Assembly: GCA_045612485.1 (NCBI GenBank)
Contig: JAZKZE010000079.1
Coordinates: 1 to 24,586, forward strand
Reading direction: 5' to 3'
DNA from: RGIG5327 sp045612485
Lineage (GTDB): Bacteria > Verrucomicrobiota > Lentisphaeria > Victivallales > UBA1829
Length of the DNA stretch: 24,586 nucleotides
In this document: one piece after another, positions 1-6,633 of the stretch
Numbering within the stretch: the stretch's first letter is position 1
Layout: each line of letters begins with the position of its first letter
Notes under the pieces: generated by a model
What the model saw: the letters and a program-made list of their open reading frames with translations, nothing else
Told to the model about the DNA's origin: nothing
Database searches by the model: none
Program-made: the position numbers and the translations under genes

Positions 1-663
1 AAGTTCCGGAGTATGCTGACTCATGGCAGGATCCAGTTCCAGCCAGAAATAGGCAAGGATATTGATATTCTCATACCCTTTGCAGATGGCACTTATGAAT
101 TCTCTTCCACGCTGTCTTGCTTTTGCATAATCTTCCCGGAATGTTCTGCCTTTTTCCGGACGGTATTTCCAGTTCTGCAATCTCCAGTAATCCTCTATAT
201 CCAGCACAAAACCTTTCAGGCCCCCTTCTTTTGCAATGGTGGCAAGTACATTGAAGTTATGGCAGACACCATCCCAGAAAGCATCATCATAAAGATCAAA
301 TTTTTTCTCGGCATCCAGGAGTCGGGTTTTAAGGAAGTTATCGGTCAGTTTGCTGCTTTTGGTATTCTGCAACATCTTTATCTGACCTGCAAAATATTCC
401 AATTTCATTTTTTTACGGGTAAACATCGTATAAAGCGGCAAAAGCTCTTTTCCATTCTCATCTTTCACACCGTCCAGATTGATGCCCAGGCCCCTGTGGG
501 GAAGAGCCTTTTCGATCATTTTCACATTTGCGGCATAAAATGATACGGAAGGATCACACCAGCCGATCTTGATAAATTTCGGATGTGCCGGAACAGTAAA
601 AGAATCCCCGCCCGATAAAACAGATACAGCTGTAAGAATTGCAGCAGCAAGTTTAAGTTTCAT
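1..663 (-). CDS. Secreted hydrolase-like protein, 3' end outside window
   Basis: An open frame of 221 codons without a stop runs from an ATG at 663 to the first base of the window, so the C-terminus is missing. The start follows a good ribosome binding site (AAAGGAAA). The first 20 or so residues (MKLKLAAAILTAVSVLSGG) form a Sec signal peptide, so the product is exported. Strand-like segments follow, such as FIKIGW, LGINLDG and GFVLDIEDYW (about residues 152-161), then helices and ILAYFWLELDP near the edge. That alternation and the acidic DIED segment resemble a TIM-barrel glycoside hydrolase or related sugar-acting protein. I cannot name a family, so this is inference. It lies 33 bases after the pseudopilin gene and probably belongs to the LacI-regulated operon at 1-2553. 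Confidence 0.75.
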   Translation of the reverse strand, partial: MKLKLAAAILTAVSVLSGGDSFTVPAHPKFIKIGWCDPSVSFYAANVKMIEKALPHRGLGINLDGVKDENGKELLPLYTMFTRKKMKLEYFAGQIKMLQNTKSSKLTDNFLKTRLLDAEKKFDLYDDAFWDGVCHNFNVLATIAKEGGLKGFVLDIEDYWRLQNWKYRPEKGRTFREDYAKARQRGREFISAICKGYENINILAYFWLELDPAMSQHTPEL

Positions 664-696
664 ATACTTTCCTTTCACGCTCTTTTATTTTGTATC

Positions 697-1500
697 TCAA
701 TCTATAATGAAACCTCTGAAAAATGGCCGGTTGCTCCATCCGGCATCATTTCCCGCTGCATTGCTGAAATTTCTGATCTGTGTAAAATCATTGCTGAATT
801 CCCGGTAAGACCTTCCTGTCACGTGTCCATCAATAAAAAGCATATTGGATTTTCCTGTGGAATAGGTGGCTTTTGCCGGAGTACCTACTGTAGGACGGGC
901 ATCACCGGAAGCGTGCCGGTAAGCAATATAATCCATAGCAGTAACAGCATAACTGCTTACATATTTACTGTCCATGATAAGCATAGCGGCGGATGCGGAA
1001 AAAACATCCCGCAGTTTTCTGTTTTTCTTCAGGTAGGTCTTGCTCAAAGCGTCACTTCCGCTGAACCAGGCATTCATGGCATAGTGGGTGTGGGTAAACA
1101 GATTTGAAGCAGATGCCCCGAATCCGTTTTTTTCCCGTTTGCAAACAAAAGACGGAGATTTGGCAACAGTATTGCCATTATATTTCACTCCGTACCCGGA
1201 AGTCTGTCCGCCATATCCGGAAAGAAGTCCATACCAGGCACCGCTTCTGCCATAGTCAAAATCGGGATTGCTGCTGGTAACCTTGGCAGGAAGGATCCAT
1301 TCCTGATAATCGCTGGAGTAGTTGCTTGCCGCCAGTCCGATCTGTTTGAGATTGGAACTGCACGCGATATCATGGGCAGTTGCCCTTGCCCTGTTCAATG
1401 CAGGAAGAAGCATTCCCGCAAGAATGGCAATGATGGCAATGACAACAAGCAGTTCAATGAGTGTAAAACTGTTTCTTCTGATTTCTTTTTTCCCGAACAT
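697..1500 (-). CDS. Prepilin-type N-terminal cleavage/methylation protein (type II secretion-like pseudopilin)
   Basis: A 267-residue protein. A short basic leader (MFGKKEIRRNS) is followed by the class III signal FTLIELLVVIAIIAILAG. Cleavage would fall between Ser11 and Phe12, and Glu16 is the conserved Glu5 of the mature protein. A prepilin peptidase would remove the leader, methylate Phe12 and leave the helix as the membrane anchor. The C-terminal part has RH at 195-196 and NMLFIDGHV at 219-227, the hallmark of the prepilin processing-associated H-X9-DG family (DUF1559-like), though the H-to-DG spacing is longer than the name implies. Such proteins are greatly expanded in Lentisphaerota and Planctomycetota, and their roles are mostly unknown. 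It starts 24 bases after the LacI-family gene, behind AAAGGAAA, so the two are co-transcribed. Confidence 0.93.
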   Translation of the reverse strand: MFGKKEIRRNSFTLIELLVVIAIIAILAGMLLPALNRARATAHDIACSSNLKQIGLAASNYSSDYQEWILPAKVTSSNPDFDYGRSGAWYGLLSGYGGQTSGYGVKYNGNTVAKSPSFVCKREKNGFGASASNLFTHTHYAMNAWFSGSDALSKTYLKKNRKLRDVFSASAAMLIMDSKYVSSYAVTAMDYIAYRHASGDARPTVGTPAKATYSTGKSNMLFIDGHVTGRSYREFSNDFTQIRNFSNAAGNDAGWSNRPFFRGFIID

Positions 1501-1524
1501 GAGAACATTTTCCTTTACTGTTTA

Positions 1525-2553
1525 TTATTTATTATTCATTATCTTTTTTTTTACAGAATCCCTGATAAGAAGATTGACCTTTACATAGACGATATTATTC
1601 TTTCTGACGGCATTTTCCGTTTCCAGTCCAAGAAGCAGCTTTACCGCAGTTTCCCCTTCCCTTTGAAAGGGCTGTTCAACAGTGGTCAGGGGAGCTACCG
1701 CATACTGGATAATGGGATAAGCATTTCCGTAACCTATAACAGAAATATCTTCCGGCACCCTTAAATTTCTCTTATGTGCCTGCATCATTACCATCATGGC
1801 TATGTCATCTGTCATGCACCAGAAAGAATCCGGGATATCTTTTCCATCCAACATTGCCTCTATAATTTCCTGTAACCGGGCATAGGTCATATCCCGGGTA
1901 TGGGTGATATGATATTTTTCACATTCGGAAAGTCCGGCTTCTTTAAGGGCATCCAATGCCCCTTTCTCTCTTTCCGGATAATAATCGCCGGTAACAAGGG
2001 CGATTTTCTTTCTTCCATTATCCACCAGATATTTTACCGCCTCCCGTACGCCGTTATAATCATCAGTCATGACCGTAAGCTGATCCGGCAAGACCAGACC
2101 GCTACTGATAAAAACTACCTCGATACCGTGTTCTTTGCAGAATTTTGTTACCAGCAAACTGTTTTCAATTTTCTGATCGTTGAGATAAATAAGTTTTTTT
2201 ATTCTTTTGCCGGGCAATTTCTGCAACTGCATTTCCAGATCATCGCTGTAACCGAACATGAGAACAGAATAATCATTTCTTGCAGCTTCGACCATTACTC
2301 CGGAAATGATCCGGCTGTATACAGCATGAAGATTTTCCAATGTTGCAGTAAAAAGAGCTATGGTACGGTTTACTCCGGTGCGGGTGATCACTGCCGCCTC
2401 ATTTTTATAATACCCCATTTTTCTTGCCGTATCCAGGATCTTCTGACAGCTTTTTTCATTGATCTTATATTTTTTTGCGTGTCCCCGCAATACTTTCTCC
2501 ACTGTAGAAAGTGCGTACCCACTTTCTGCTGCAATATCTTTTCCTGTAACCAT
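1525..2553 (-). CDS. LacI-family transcriptional regulator
   Basis: A 342-residue protein of normal LacI/GalR length. Residues 1-50 form the DNA-binding headpiece: the helix-turn-helix starts MVTGKDIAAESGYALSTVEK, followed by the third helix and the hinge (ILDTARKMGYYKNEAA). From about residue 60 a periplasmic-binding-protein-like sensor domain follows, with typical elements: TIALFTATLEN, GVMVEAARN, LVDNGRKKIALVTGD, PEDISVIGYGN and PLTTVEQPFQREGETAVKLL. The effector is probably a sugar but cannot be read from sequence. The gene leads an operon with the pseudopilin and the secreted protein. The promoter and a 16-base near-palindrome at the predicted transcription start suggest autoregulation. 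The first ATG of the headpiece is used, preceded by AGGGA. Confidence 0.92.
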   Translation of the reverse strand: MVTGKDIAAESGYALSTVEKVLRGHAKKYKINEKSCQKILDTARKMGYYKNEAAVITRTGVNRTIALFTATLENLHAVYSRIISGVMVEAARNDYSVLMFGYSDDLEMQLQKLPGKRIKKLIYLNDQKIENSLLVTKFCKEHGIEVVFISSGLVLPDQLTVMTDDYNGVREAVKYLVDNGRKKIALVTGDYYPEREKGALDALKEAGLSECEKYHITHTRDMTYARLQEIIEAMLDGKDIPDSFWCMTDDIAMMVMMQAHKRNLRVPEDISVIGYGNAYPIIQYAVAPLTTVEQPFQREGETAVKLLLGLETENAVRKNNIVYVKVNLLIRDSVKKKIMNNK

Positions 2554-2584
2554 ATTTTCCCTGTTTTATTCAACTGTTACGGCA

Positions 2585-2600
2585 ACTGCGACGACGCAGT
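2585..2600. promoter_or_regulatory. Candidate LacI-family operator at the transcription start
   Basis: The 16 bases ACTGCGACGACGCAGT form an inverted repeat of ACTGCG and CGCAGT around a four-base centre. The axis falls on a CG step, and only the pair flanking that step breaks symmetry. An even-length palindrome with central CpG is the classic LacI/GalR operator plan. It covers the +1 position predicted from the adjacent promoter, where a bound repressor would block transcription. The assignment is inference; no second copy was seen in front of another gene here. Confidence 0.55.
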
Positions 2601-2605
2601 AACTA

Positions 2606-2634
2606 AATATAAATCACCTTATCCGGTTTGTCAA
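2606..2634 (-). promoter_or_regulatory. Sigma70-type promoter of the LacI-pseudopilin operon
   Basis: On the minus strand the -35 box is TTGACA (2634-2629), the spacer is exactly 17 bases, and the -10 box is TATATT (2611-2606). This is the best promoter match in the window. It places the transcription start near 2600, about 47 bases before the regulator ATG. Position and orientation fit only the operon reading leftward. Confidence 0.8.
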
Positions 2635-2682
2635 GGAAAATAATAAAATTTTTAATTATATTTTGCAGTCATCCCGTAAAAA

Positions 2683-2816
2683 TTGAAGGACAATACCCCT
2701 CCCCCATCGGCATCAAAGAGGGGCTTGCCATGACTCTTCCCGGTATCTATGCGGCACAATCCGCAAAGGAAGGCGGAGCCTTGAAAAAGATCATCTGTCC
2801 CCGGGATAAAGAATAA
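2683..2816 (+). pseudogene. C-terminal remnant of a Gfo/Idh/MocA-family oxidoreductase
   Basis: A plus-strand frame ending in TAA at 2816 encodes about 43 residues beginning IEGQYPSPIGIKEGLAM and continuing TLPGIYAAQSAKEGG. This is the usual last stretch of Gfo/Idh/MocA dehydrogenases: a short proline-rich turn, a helix with MTLPG, then a helix ending in xxGG before the final strand. Compare the end of the core of the 6634-8145 gene (SDVTLAGIQALRSALNGG). Nothing upstream continues the domain: 2600-2680 is AT-rich and holds the promoter of the divergent operon. No NAD-binding fold or start codon belongs to it. I read it as the 3' stub of a deleted gene whose terminator (2848-2883) survived. 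The exact left boundary is uncertain. The 339-base stretch 2554-2892 otherwise holds only the promoter and operator described separately. Confidence 0.6.
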
Positions 2817-2847
2817 GAAAAAGTATATTTTTACTGATTTCTGACAA

Positions 2848-2883
2848 GTGCGGCAAAAACTTGTATTTTGCCGCACATTTTTT
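2848..2883 (+). terminator. Rho-independent terminator after the oxidoreductase remnant
   Basis: GTGCGGCAAAA (2848-2858) pairs perfectly over 11 bases with TTTTGCCGCAC (2866-2876) around a 7-base loop, followed by ATTTTTT. Because the stem is symmetric and flanked by A and T runs, it may also stop minus-strand transcripts leaving the PHP gene at 2893. Confidence 0.85.
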
Positions 2884-2892
2884 GGCATTCTT

Positions 2893-3780
2893 TCAGAAGA
2901 AAAGGGGATTACTCCATGCGGTACGTCCTTCTGCATCTGTGATGACCCATCTGGCATAAGCTCCGGGTGAGCGGAGTTTTTCCACATCACACCGGGCAGC
3001 AGTGCCGGGTGCATCCTGTCCGGGAATGATCAGACATCTGCCGCTTTGTTTCAGAACAAGGGCACATTTGACAACTTCAGAAAATTCTGCATAACAAAAG
3101 TTTCCTTCCATTCCGAATGTATGGAATTGCGGTCCCTGTGTAGCATAAAATTCCCCTTTACGGAGAGCCTTCATTACCGATTCCAACGAGCGTTCTTCAG
3201 CACAAATAACAGTCCAGGCACCGAAAAGGGAGCATTTCCGGTGCATATCATCTACGGCAACAGCAGCAACCTTTTTCCCATCGGCAAGCAGTTCATCCCA
3301 GGTCTGCACGCTGTATGCTCTTCCATAATGATCACATTCGGTATTATATACTTCCAAAGCAAAATAATTTTTCAGATCCCGGATATCCCCGGAACTGAAT
3401 GCACACCAATGGGGATGTGCTATTTCCGTAATTCCGCCTGCCGCAGCAACAGCATCAATAACTTCCTGGGCACTTTCCCCGGTTTCAAAGGGACGCAGAC
3501 ACTTGAAATCCAAAGGCAGATTCAAAGCAACCAGATGCCATTTGCACCGATCGGGAGCTGAAACGGGATGCAGTTCCGCCCCCTGAATCACGATCATACC
3601 ATGATTGTCCCATTGCGTCACATCATTGACCTGATGGTGATCTGTCATTGCCAGCACATCATACCCTTCTGCCGCATAGGAACGGATCACCTCTTCCGGT
3701 GCAAGAGTTCCGTCAGATAATGTGGAATGGGTGTGCAAATTGGCACGGAGAGCAAGTCTTTCTTCACCATAGTAATTCAT
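2893..3780 (-). CDS. PHP-domain metal-dependent phosphoesterase
   Basis: A 295-residue cytoplasmic protein with a complete polymerase-and-histidinol-phosphatase (PHP) metal site: HTHS at 16-19 with Asp23, TDHH at 46-49, Glu69 in GAELHP, His82, HPHW at 122-125, and DDMH at 177-180. Such proteins hold two or three metal ions and hydrolyse phosphoester bonds, usually of small phosphorylated metabolites or nucleotides. The substrate here is not known. The domain fills residues 10-220; the rest is a beta-rich tail of about 75 residues with no family I recognise. It is the last gene of a minus-strand run and starts 34 bases after the HAD phosphatase gene, with GAGGAAA upstream. A second, longer PHP protein opens the same run. 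Confidence 0.9.
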   Translation of the reverse strand: MNYYGEERLALRANLHTHSTLSDGTLAPEEVIRSYAAEGYDVLAMTDHHQVNDVTQWDNHGMIVIQGAELHPVSAPDRCKWHLVALNLPLDFKCLRPFETGESAQEVIDAVAAAGGITEIAHPHWCAFSSGDIRDLKNYFALEVYNTECDHYGRAYSVQTWDELLADGKKVAAVAVDDMHRKCSLFGAWTVICAEERSLESVMKALRKGEFYATQGPQFHTFGMEGNFCYAEFSEVVKCALVLKQSGRCLIIPGQDAPGTAARCDVEKLRSPGAYARWVITDAEGRTAWSNPLFF

Positions 3781-3814
3781 AGCATCTGTTTCCTCTTTTT
3801 ATTGATTTTTATTT

Positions 3815-4462
3815 TCAAAGTTTCTCTTCCAGAAAGTTCTGCATATCTTTTACAGAGGTAAAAAGAAGAGAACCATTCACCTCTTTCAATGCCTCCATAC
3901 GGGCGGATTTTGCCCATGCCGCGGAAAGGCACTTGATGCTTGCTTTACGGGAGGAAGTTACATCTGATACACCGTCACCGATATAAAGCACTTCTTCTGC
4001 TGTAAGAGAATATTTTTCCATAAGAAGTTTCAACTGGAAAGATTTGTCTGTACTTTCCGCCCTGCCGGTCTGGACAAAGGAAAAATAATCCTTTATTTTC
4101 AGGTATTCCAGAGAAATATTGGCAGTCATGGCAGAGCGTCCTGTAAGAATGGTAAGGATCACACCTTTTTCTTTCAGGAAATCCAGAAATTCCCGGATAT
4201 GGGGGAATACATCCGGACACATTTTCCCATGCAGTTCTTTATGATATCCGGCAAATTCTTTCATATATTCTTCTTTGTAATCTTCCCCCATAAAATGCCG
4301 CAACACCCCTTCTTCATTCATGCCGAAACAGCCGAATATATCTTCTCTGGCAGGAGCCTTTTCTTTCATATATTTCTTAAATACGATATCAAATACTTCC
4401 AGACAGAAATCCACACTGTCTGCCAGAGTCCCGTCAAAGTCAAAAGAGATAAGTTTGATCAT
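3815..4462 (-). CDS. HAD-superfamily hydrolase, phosphoglycolate phosphatase-like
   Basis: A 215-residue protein with all four haloacid dehalogenase motifs. Motif I is DFDGTL with nucleophile Asp8 and acid Asp10. Motif II is ILTGRS (Thr107 region). A lysine in TDKSFQLK (about residues 138-145) supplies motif III, and GDGVSD at 162-167 gives the metal-binding aspartates. A helical cap sits between motifs I and II (about residues 15-85), the arrangement of Gph/PGMB-type phosphatases acting on phosphoglycolate or hexose phosphates. The true substrate is unknown. Its ATG overlaps the stop of the membrane protein gene by four bases (ATGA), so translation is probably coupled. The phosphatase lies between two PHP phosphoesterase genes, suggesting a shared phosphorylated substrate chain. 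Confidence 0.88.
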   Translation of the reverse strand: MIKLISFDFDGTLADSVDFCLEVFDIVFKKYMKEKAPAREDIFGCFGMNEEGVLRHFMGEDYKEEYMKEFAGYHKELHGKMCPDVFPHIREFLDFLKEKGVILTILTGRSAMTANISLEYLKIKDYFSFVQTGRAESTDKSFQLKLLMEKYSLTAEEVLYIGDGVSDVTSSRKASIKCLSAAWAKSARMEALKEVNGSLLFTSVKDMQNFLEEKL

Positions 4463-5226
4463 TTTTTCCCCTTATTATATTTCTTTTTATCCCGTAAAAG
4501 TTTTATTCCATACCCTGTCAGAAAAATTCCAGTAAGCATAAAAGGCAGAAGAAACAGTACCGGAAAACAATTCCCTTCCTGCAAAAACAGTTTTCCCGCA
4601 GGAAACCCCATAATGGCAGAAAAGAGGAACCAGATAAGGCCGAATACCAGAAAAAATCCCCCGCCTTCACAGTCCCGCTTTTTCTTTTCCTCCCGCAAAG
4701 AGTGTTCCGGAAGCTCTTTTCCCAGAACCTTACTCAATTTTTCCGCATCTTCCAGAAATCCCTTCAGATCCCCGTGATCCAGAAGAATATACTCTCCCCT
4801 GTTCCGGAAAACAAGGTAAAGGGTATAACACATATAATTACTGTCTTTTCCCTTTATCTCCCGGGATTGTATATGGAGTTTTTCAAGTTCCGGCAAAGGA
4901 ACTCTTTCCACATTCAGAGGATCTTTCCCTTTGCCATCCGGATAAAATGCCTTTTCCTCCAGGTCGATTTCAGCACATTTCCGTGTCAGCTTATAAATCA
5001 GAACCGATGCCCCCACTACAACAAATAAGGAGCCTGCAATAATGAGCATATATTTCTGCGGGGCAGCCTCCCGGAATCCGCAGGCGACAGGGATCATTCC
5101 CATGAGAATAAAAATCACCCCGAAAAGGTAATTCTGCCATGTACAGACCTTTTTTATTCTGTGCGGCGTGAATACAAGGCGCGTTGAACGGAAATTACAG
5201 GCACTTTTAGGTACTTCGTAAAACAT
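4459..5226 (-). CDS. Four-helix membrane protein with central PH-like soluble domain, unknown function
   Basis: A 255-residue integral membrane protein I cannot assign to a named family. Hydrophobic segments lie at about 32-50, 58-80, 189-208 and 219-245. Between the second and third is a soluble stretch (83-180) with strands such as YTLYLVFRN and EYILLDHG and a final helix (EDAEKLSKVLG). That layout resembles the bacterial PH-like domains placed between membrane helices (inference). The C-terminus is basic (RDKKKYNKGKK). The gene starts 20 bases after the upstream PHP gene and overlaps the HAD gene by four bases, so it is part of that operon. The AGGAG before the start is about 13 bases away, farther than usual, so the exact start is less certain; no other in-frame ATG lies nearby. 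Confidence 0.8.
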   Translation of the reverse strand: MFYEVPKSACNFRSTRLVFTPHRIKKVCTWQNYLFGVIFILMGMIPVACGFREAAPQKYMLIIAGSLFVVVGASVLIYKLTRKCAEIDLEEKAFYPDGKGKDPLNVERVPLPELEKLHIQSREIKGKDSNYMCYTLYLVFRNRGEYILLDHGDLKGFLEDAEKLSKVLGKELPEHSLREEKKKRDCEGGGFFLVFGLIWFLFSAIMGFPAGKLFLQEGNCFPVLFLLPFMLTGIFLTGYGIKLLRDKKKYNKGKK

Positions 5227-5245
5227 TTTCTGTTACACACTCCTT

Positions 5246-6562
5246 TTAATCCCTTCCGAAAAACTTTTTCCGCTCTTCAAGGATCTTTTCTTTCAATTCC
5301 GCAATGCGGGTCAGGAGCCCCTCTTCCCCGTCAGCTGCCCGCAGCAAAAGATCCCCCTGTTCTGCACAAAGGGGATCATGGATCTTTTTGAAATAATGCT
5401 CCATAAGGAAAAGAGCATATTTCACCAGCCGGAAAGATCCGAAGGGAAATTCATCATCACAACCGCCAACCGCAACACAACGGGAATTTATAACAGCATC
5501 TTTGAAAGAGGCAAAAGAAGCATCCTTTGCAAAGATAACGGTATAATCCTTATCCGCTTTCTGGGATGGTCTGCCGTGATAATCGCTGCTGCCGATAAAA
5601 GGTTTTGCAAAGCCGTTTCTGACGGCTTCCATGACCTTTGCATTGCATAACGCCATACGGGGCACATTGAAATTGCCAAGCTCCAGAGCATCGAAATTGC
5701 CCCGTTTCATCAATATATCTGTAAGGAGAGTGGTGGAAGCGTATCTCGCATTCTGTTTCCAGTAGGGGTGACAGAATACAGATAATCCCCCCTCCTCTCT
5801 GATACGGGAGGTAATTGCCTCAAACTCACCGGCATACTTTGCTTCATGACCGGGTACTCCTTCTGCAAGAAGTTCCTTTTCCACCTTTTCCGCCCGTTTA
5901 CGGAAGTCACTTTCCGGGTCATATTCCCATTTGCTTATGGAGGAGGACGCCCCCAGACTCAAAATATGATTGATCCCCACGCCGTAACTTTCCGCCTCTT
6001 CGCCGTAATAGACTTGCAGCCCGCTGTCAAATTTCTTGCTGCTTTCCACAGCTTTCAAAGTGGGTTCAAATACTTTATGATCTGTTACCGCAGTAAAATC
6101 GAATCCGGCTTTCCGCATATAAAAAGGCATTTTTTCCGGAGGAAAAAGTCCGTCGGAACCGGTACTGTGGGAATGGACATTTCCTTTGAAAACATCCAGA
6201 GAAAGCAAATCCTCTTCCAGAGTATAAAAGAAATATTCATCCTGATAAAGGTCATTATCCTTTCTTGCCCGTATTCCGATCCAATGTTCATATTCCCCTT
6301 TGAGATCCAGTTCAAAAGAAAGGATATTGCCGGAGAGGGTAAAAGGGACATTCTGCCACAGATGTTCCGCTCCGGGGGAGAGAAATGCCACACGGTCATC
6401 CGCCATACGCCAGTCATCCCGGATATATTTGACACAAAGAGTATCAGCATATTGAAGAAAAATCTCATTTTTCACTTCAAGAACAAATTTTATTGTGCTG
6501 TCCACCTTCTGTATGGCAGAAGGCATATTGGCAAATGAACCGGGGCAGGTAATAAGACCCAT
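5246..6562 (-). CDS. PHP-domain protein with N-terminal beta-rich domain
   Basis: A 438-residue protein. Residues 1-120 form a beta-rich region without a recognised family, possibly a carbohydrate-binding or jelly-roll-like fold. The PHP domain follows with the full ligand set: HSHS at 130-133 with Asp137, TDHK at 160-163, Glu189 and His199, HPYW at 265-268, and SSDYHG at 325-330. The last 60 residues are predicted helical. It resembles the other PHP protein at 2893-3780 only in the metal motifs, so the two are probably not a recent duplication. The start follows AGGAG with five-base spacing. The gene opens the run PHP, membrane protein, HAD, PHP, and lies behind the hairpin at 6590-6616. Confidence 0.88.
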   Translation of the reverse strand: MGLITCPGSFANMPSAIQKVDSTIKFVLEVKNEIFLQYADTLCVKYIRDDWRMADDRVAFLSPGAEHLWQNVPFTLSGNILSFELDLKGEYEHWIGIRARKDNDLYQDEYFFYTLEEDLLSLDVFKGNVHSHSTGSDGLFPPEKMPFYMRKAGFDFTAVTDHKVFEPTLKAVESSKKFDSGLQVYYGEEAESYGVGINHILSLGASSSISKWEYDPESDFRKRAEKVEKELLAEGVPGHEAKYAGEFEAITSRIREEGGLSVFCHPYWKQNARYASTTLLTDILMKRGNFDALELGNFNVPRMALCNAKVMEAVRNGFAKPFIGSSDYHGRPSQKADKDYTVIFAKDASFASFKDAVINSRCVAVGGCDDEFPFGSFRLVKYALFLMEHYFKKIHDPLCAEQGDLLLRAADGEEGLLTRIAELKEKILEERKKFFGRD

Positions 6563-6589
6563 ATATACTCCTTCAGAATCATAAAGAAA

Positions 6590-6616
6590 CCGGAAGTTTC
6601 CATAAAAAACTTCCGG
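6590..6616 (-). terminator. Intercistronic hairpin, probable partial terminator
   Basis: CCGGAAGTTT (6590-6599) pairs perfectly with AAACTTCCGG (6607-6616). On the minus strand the stem is followed by TTTCTTT, a moderate U tract. On the plus strand it is followed by CGTTTTTTT. It lies between the oxidoreductase stop and the PHP start, and only 27 bases remain before the PHP ATG. A full promoter does not fit there, so read-through or an internal promoter must supply the downstream genes. Confidence 0.65.
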
Positions 6617-6633
6617 CGTTTTTTTCAGTTTTT

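Noticed and set aside
13..543. A 176-codon plus-strand open frame at the window start
   Set aside because: It is the shadow of the minus-strand secreted protein, which has a signal peptide, a ribosome binding site and a continuous frame from 663 to base 1.
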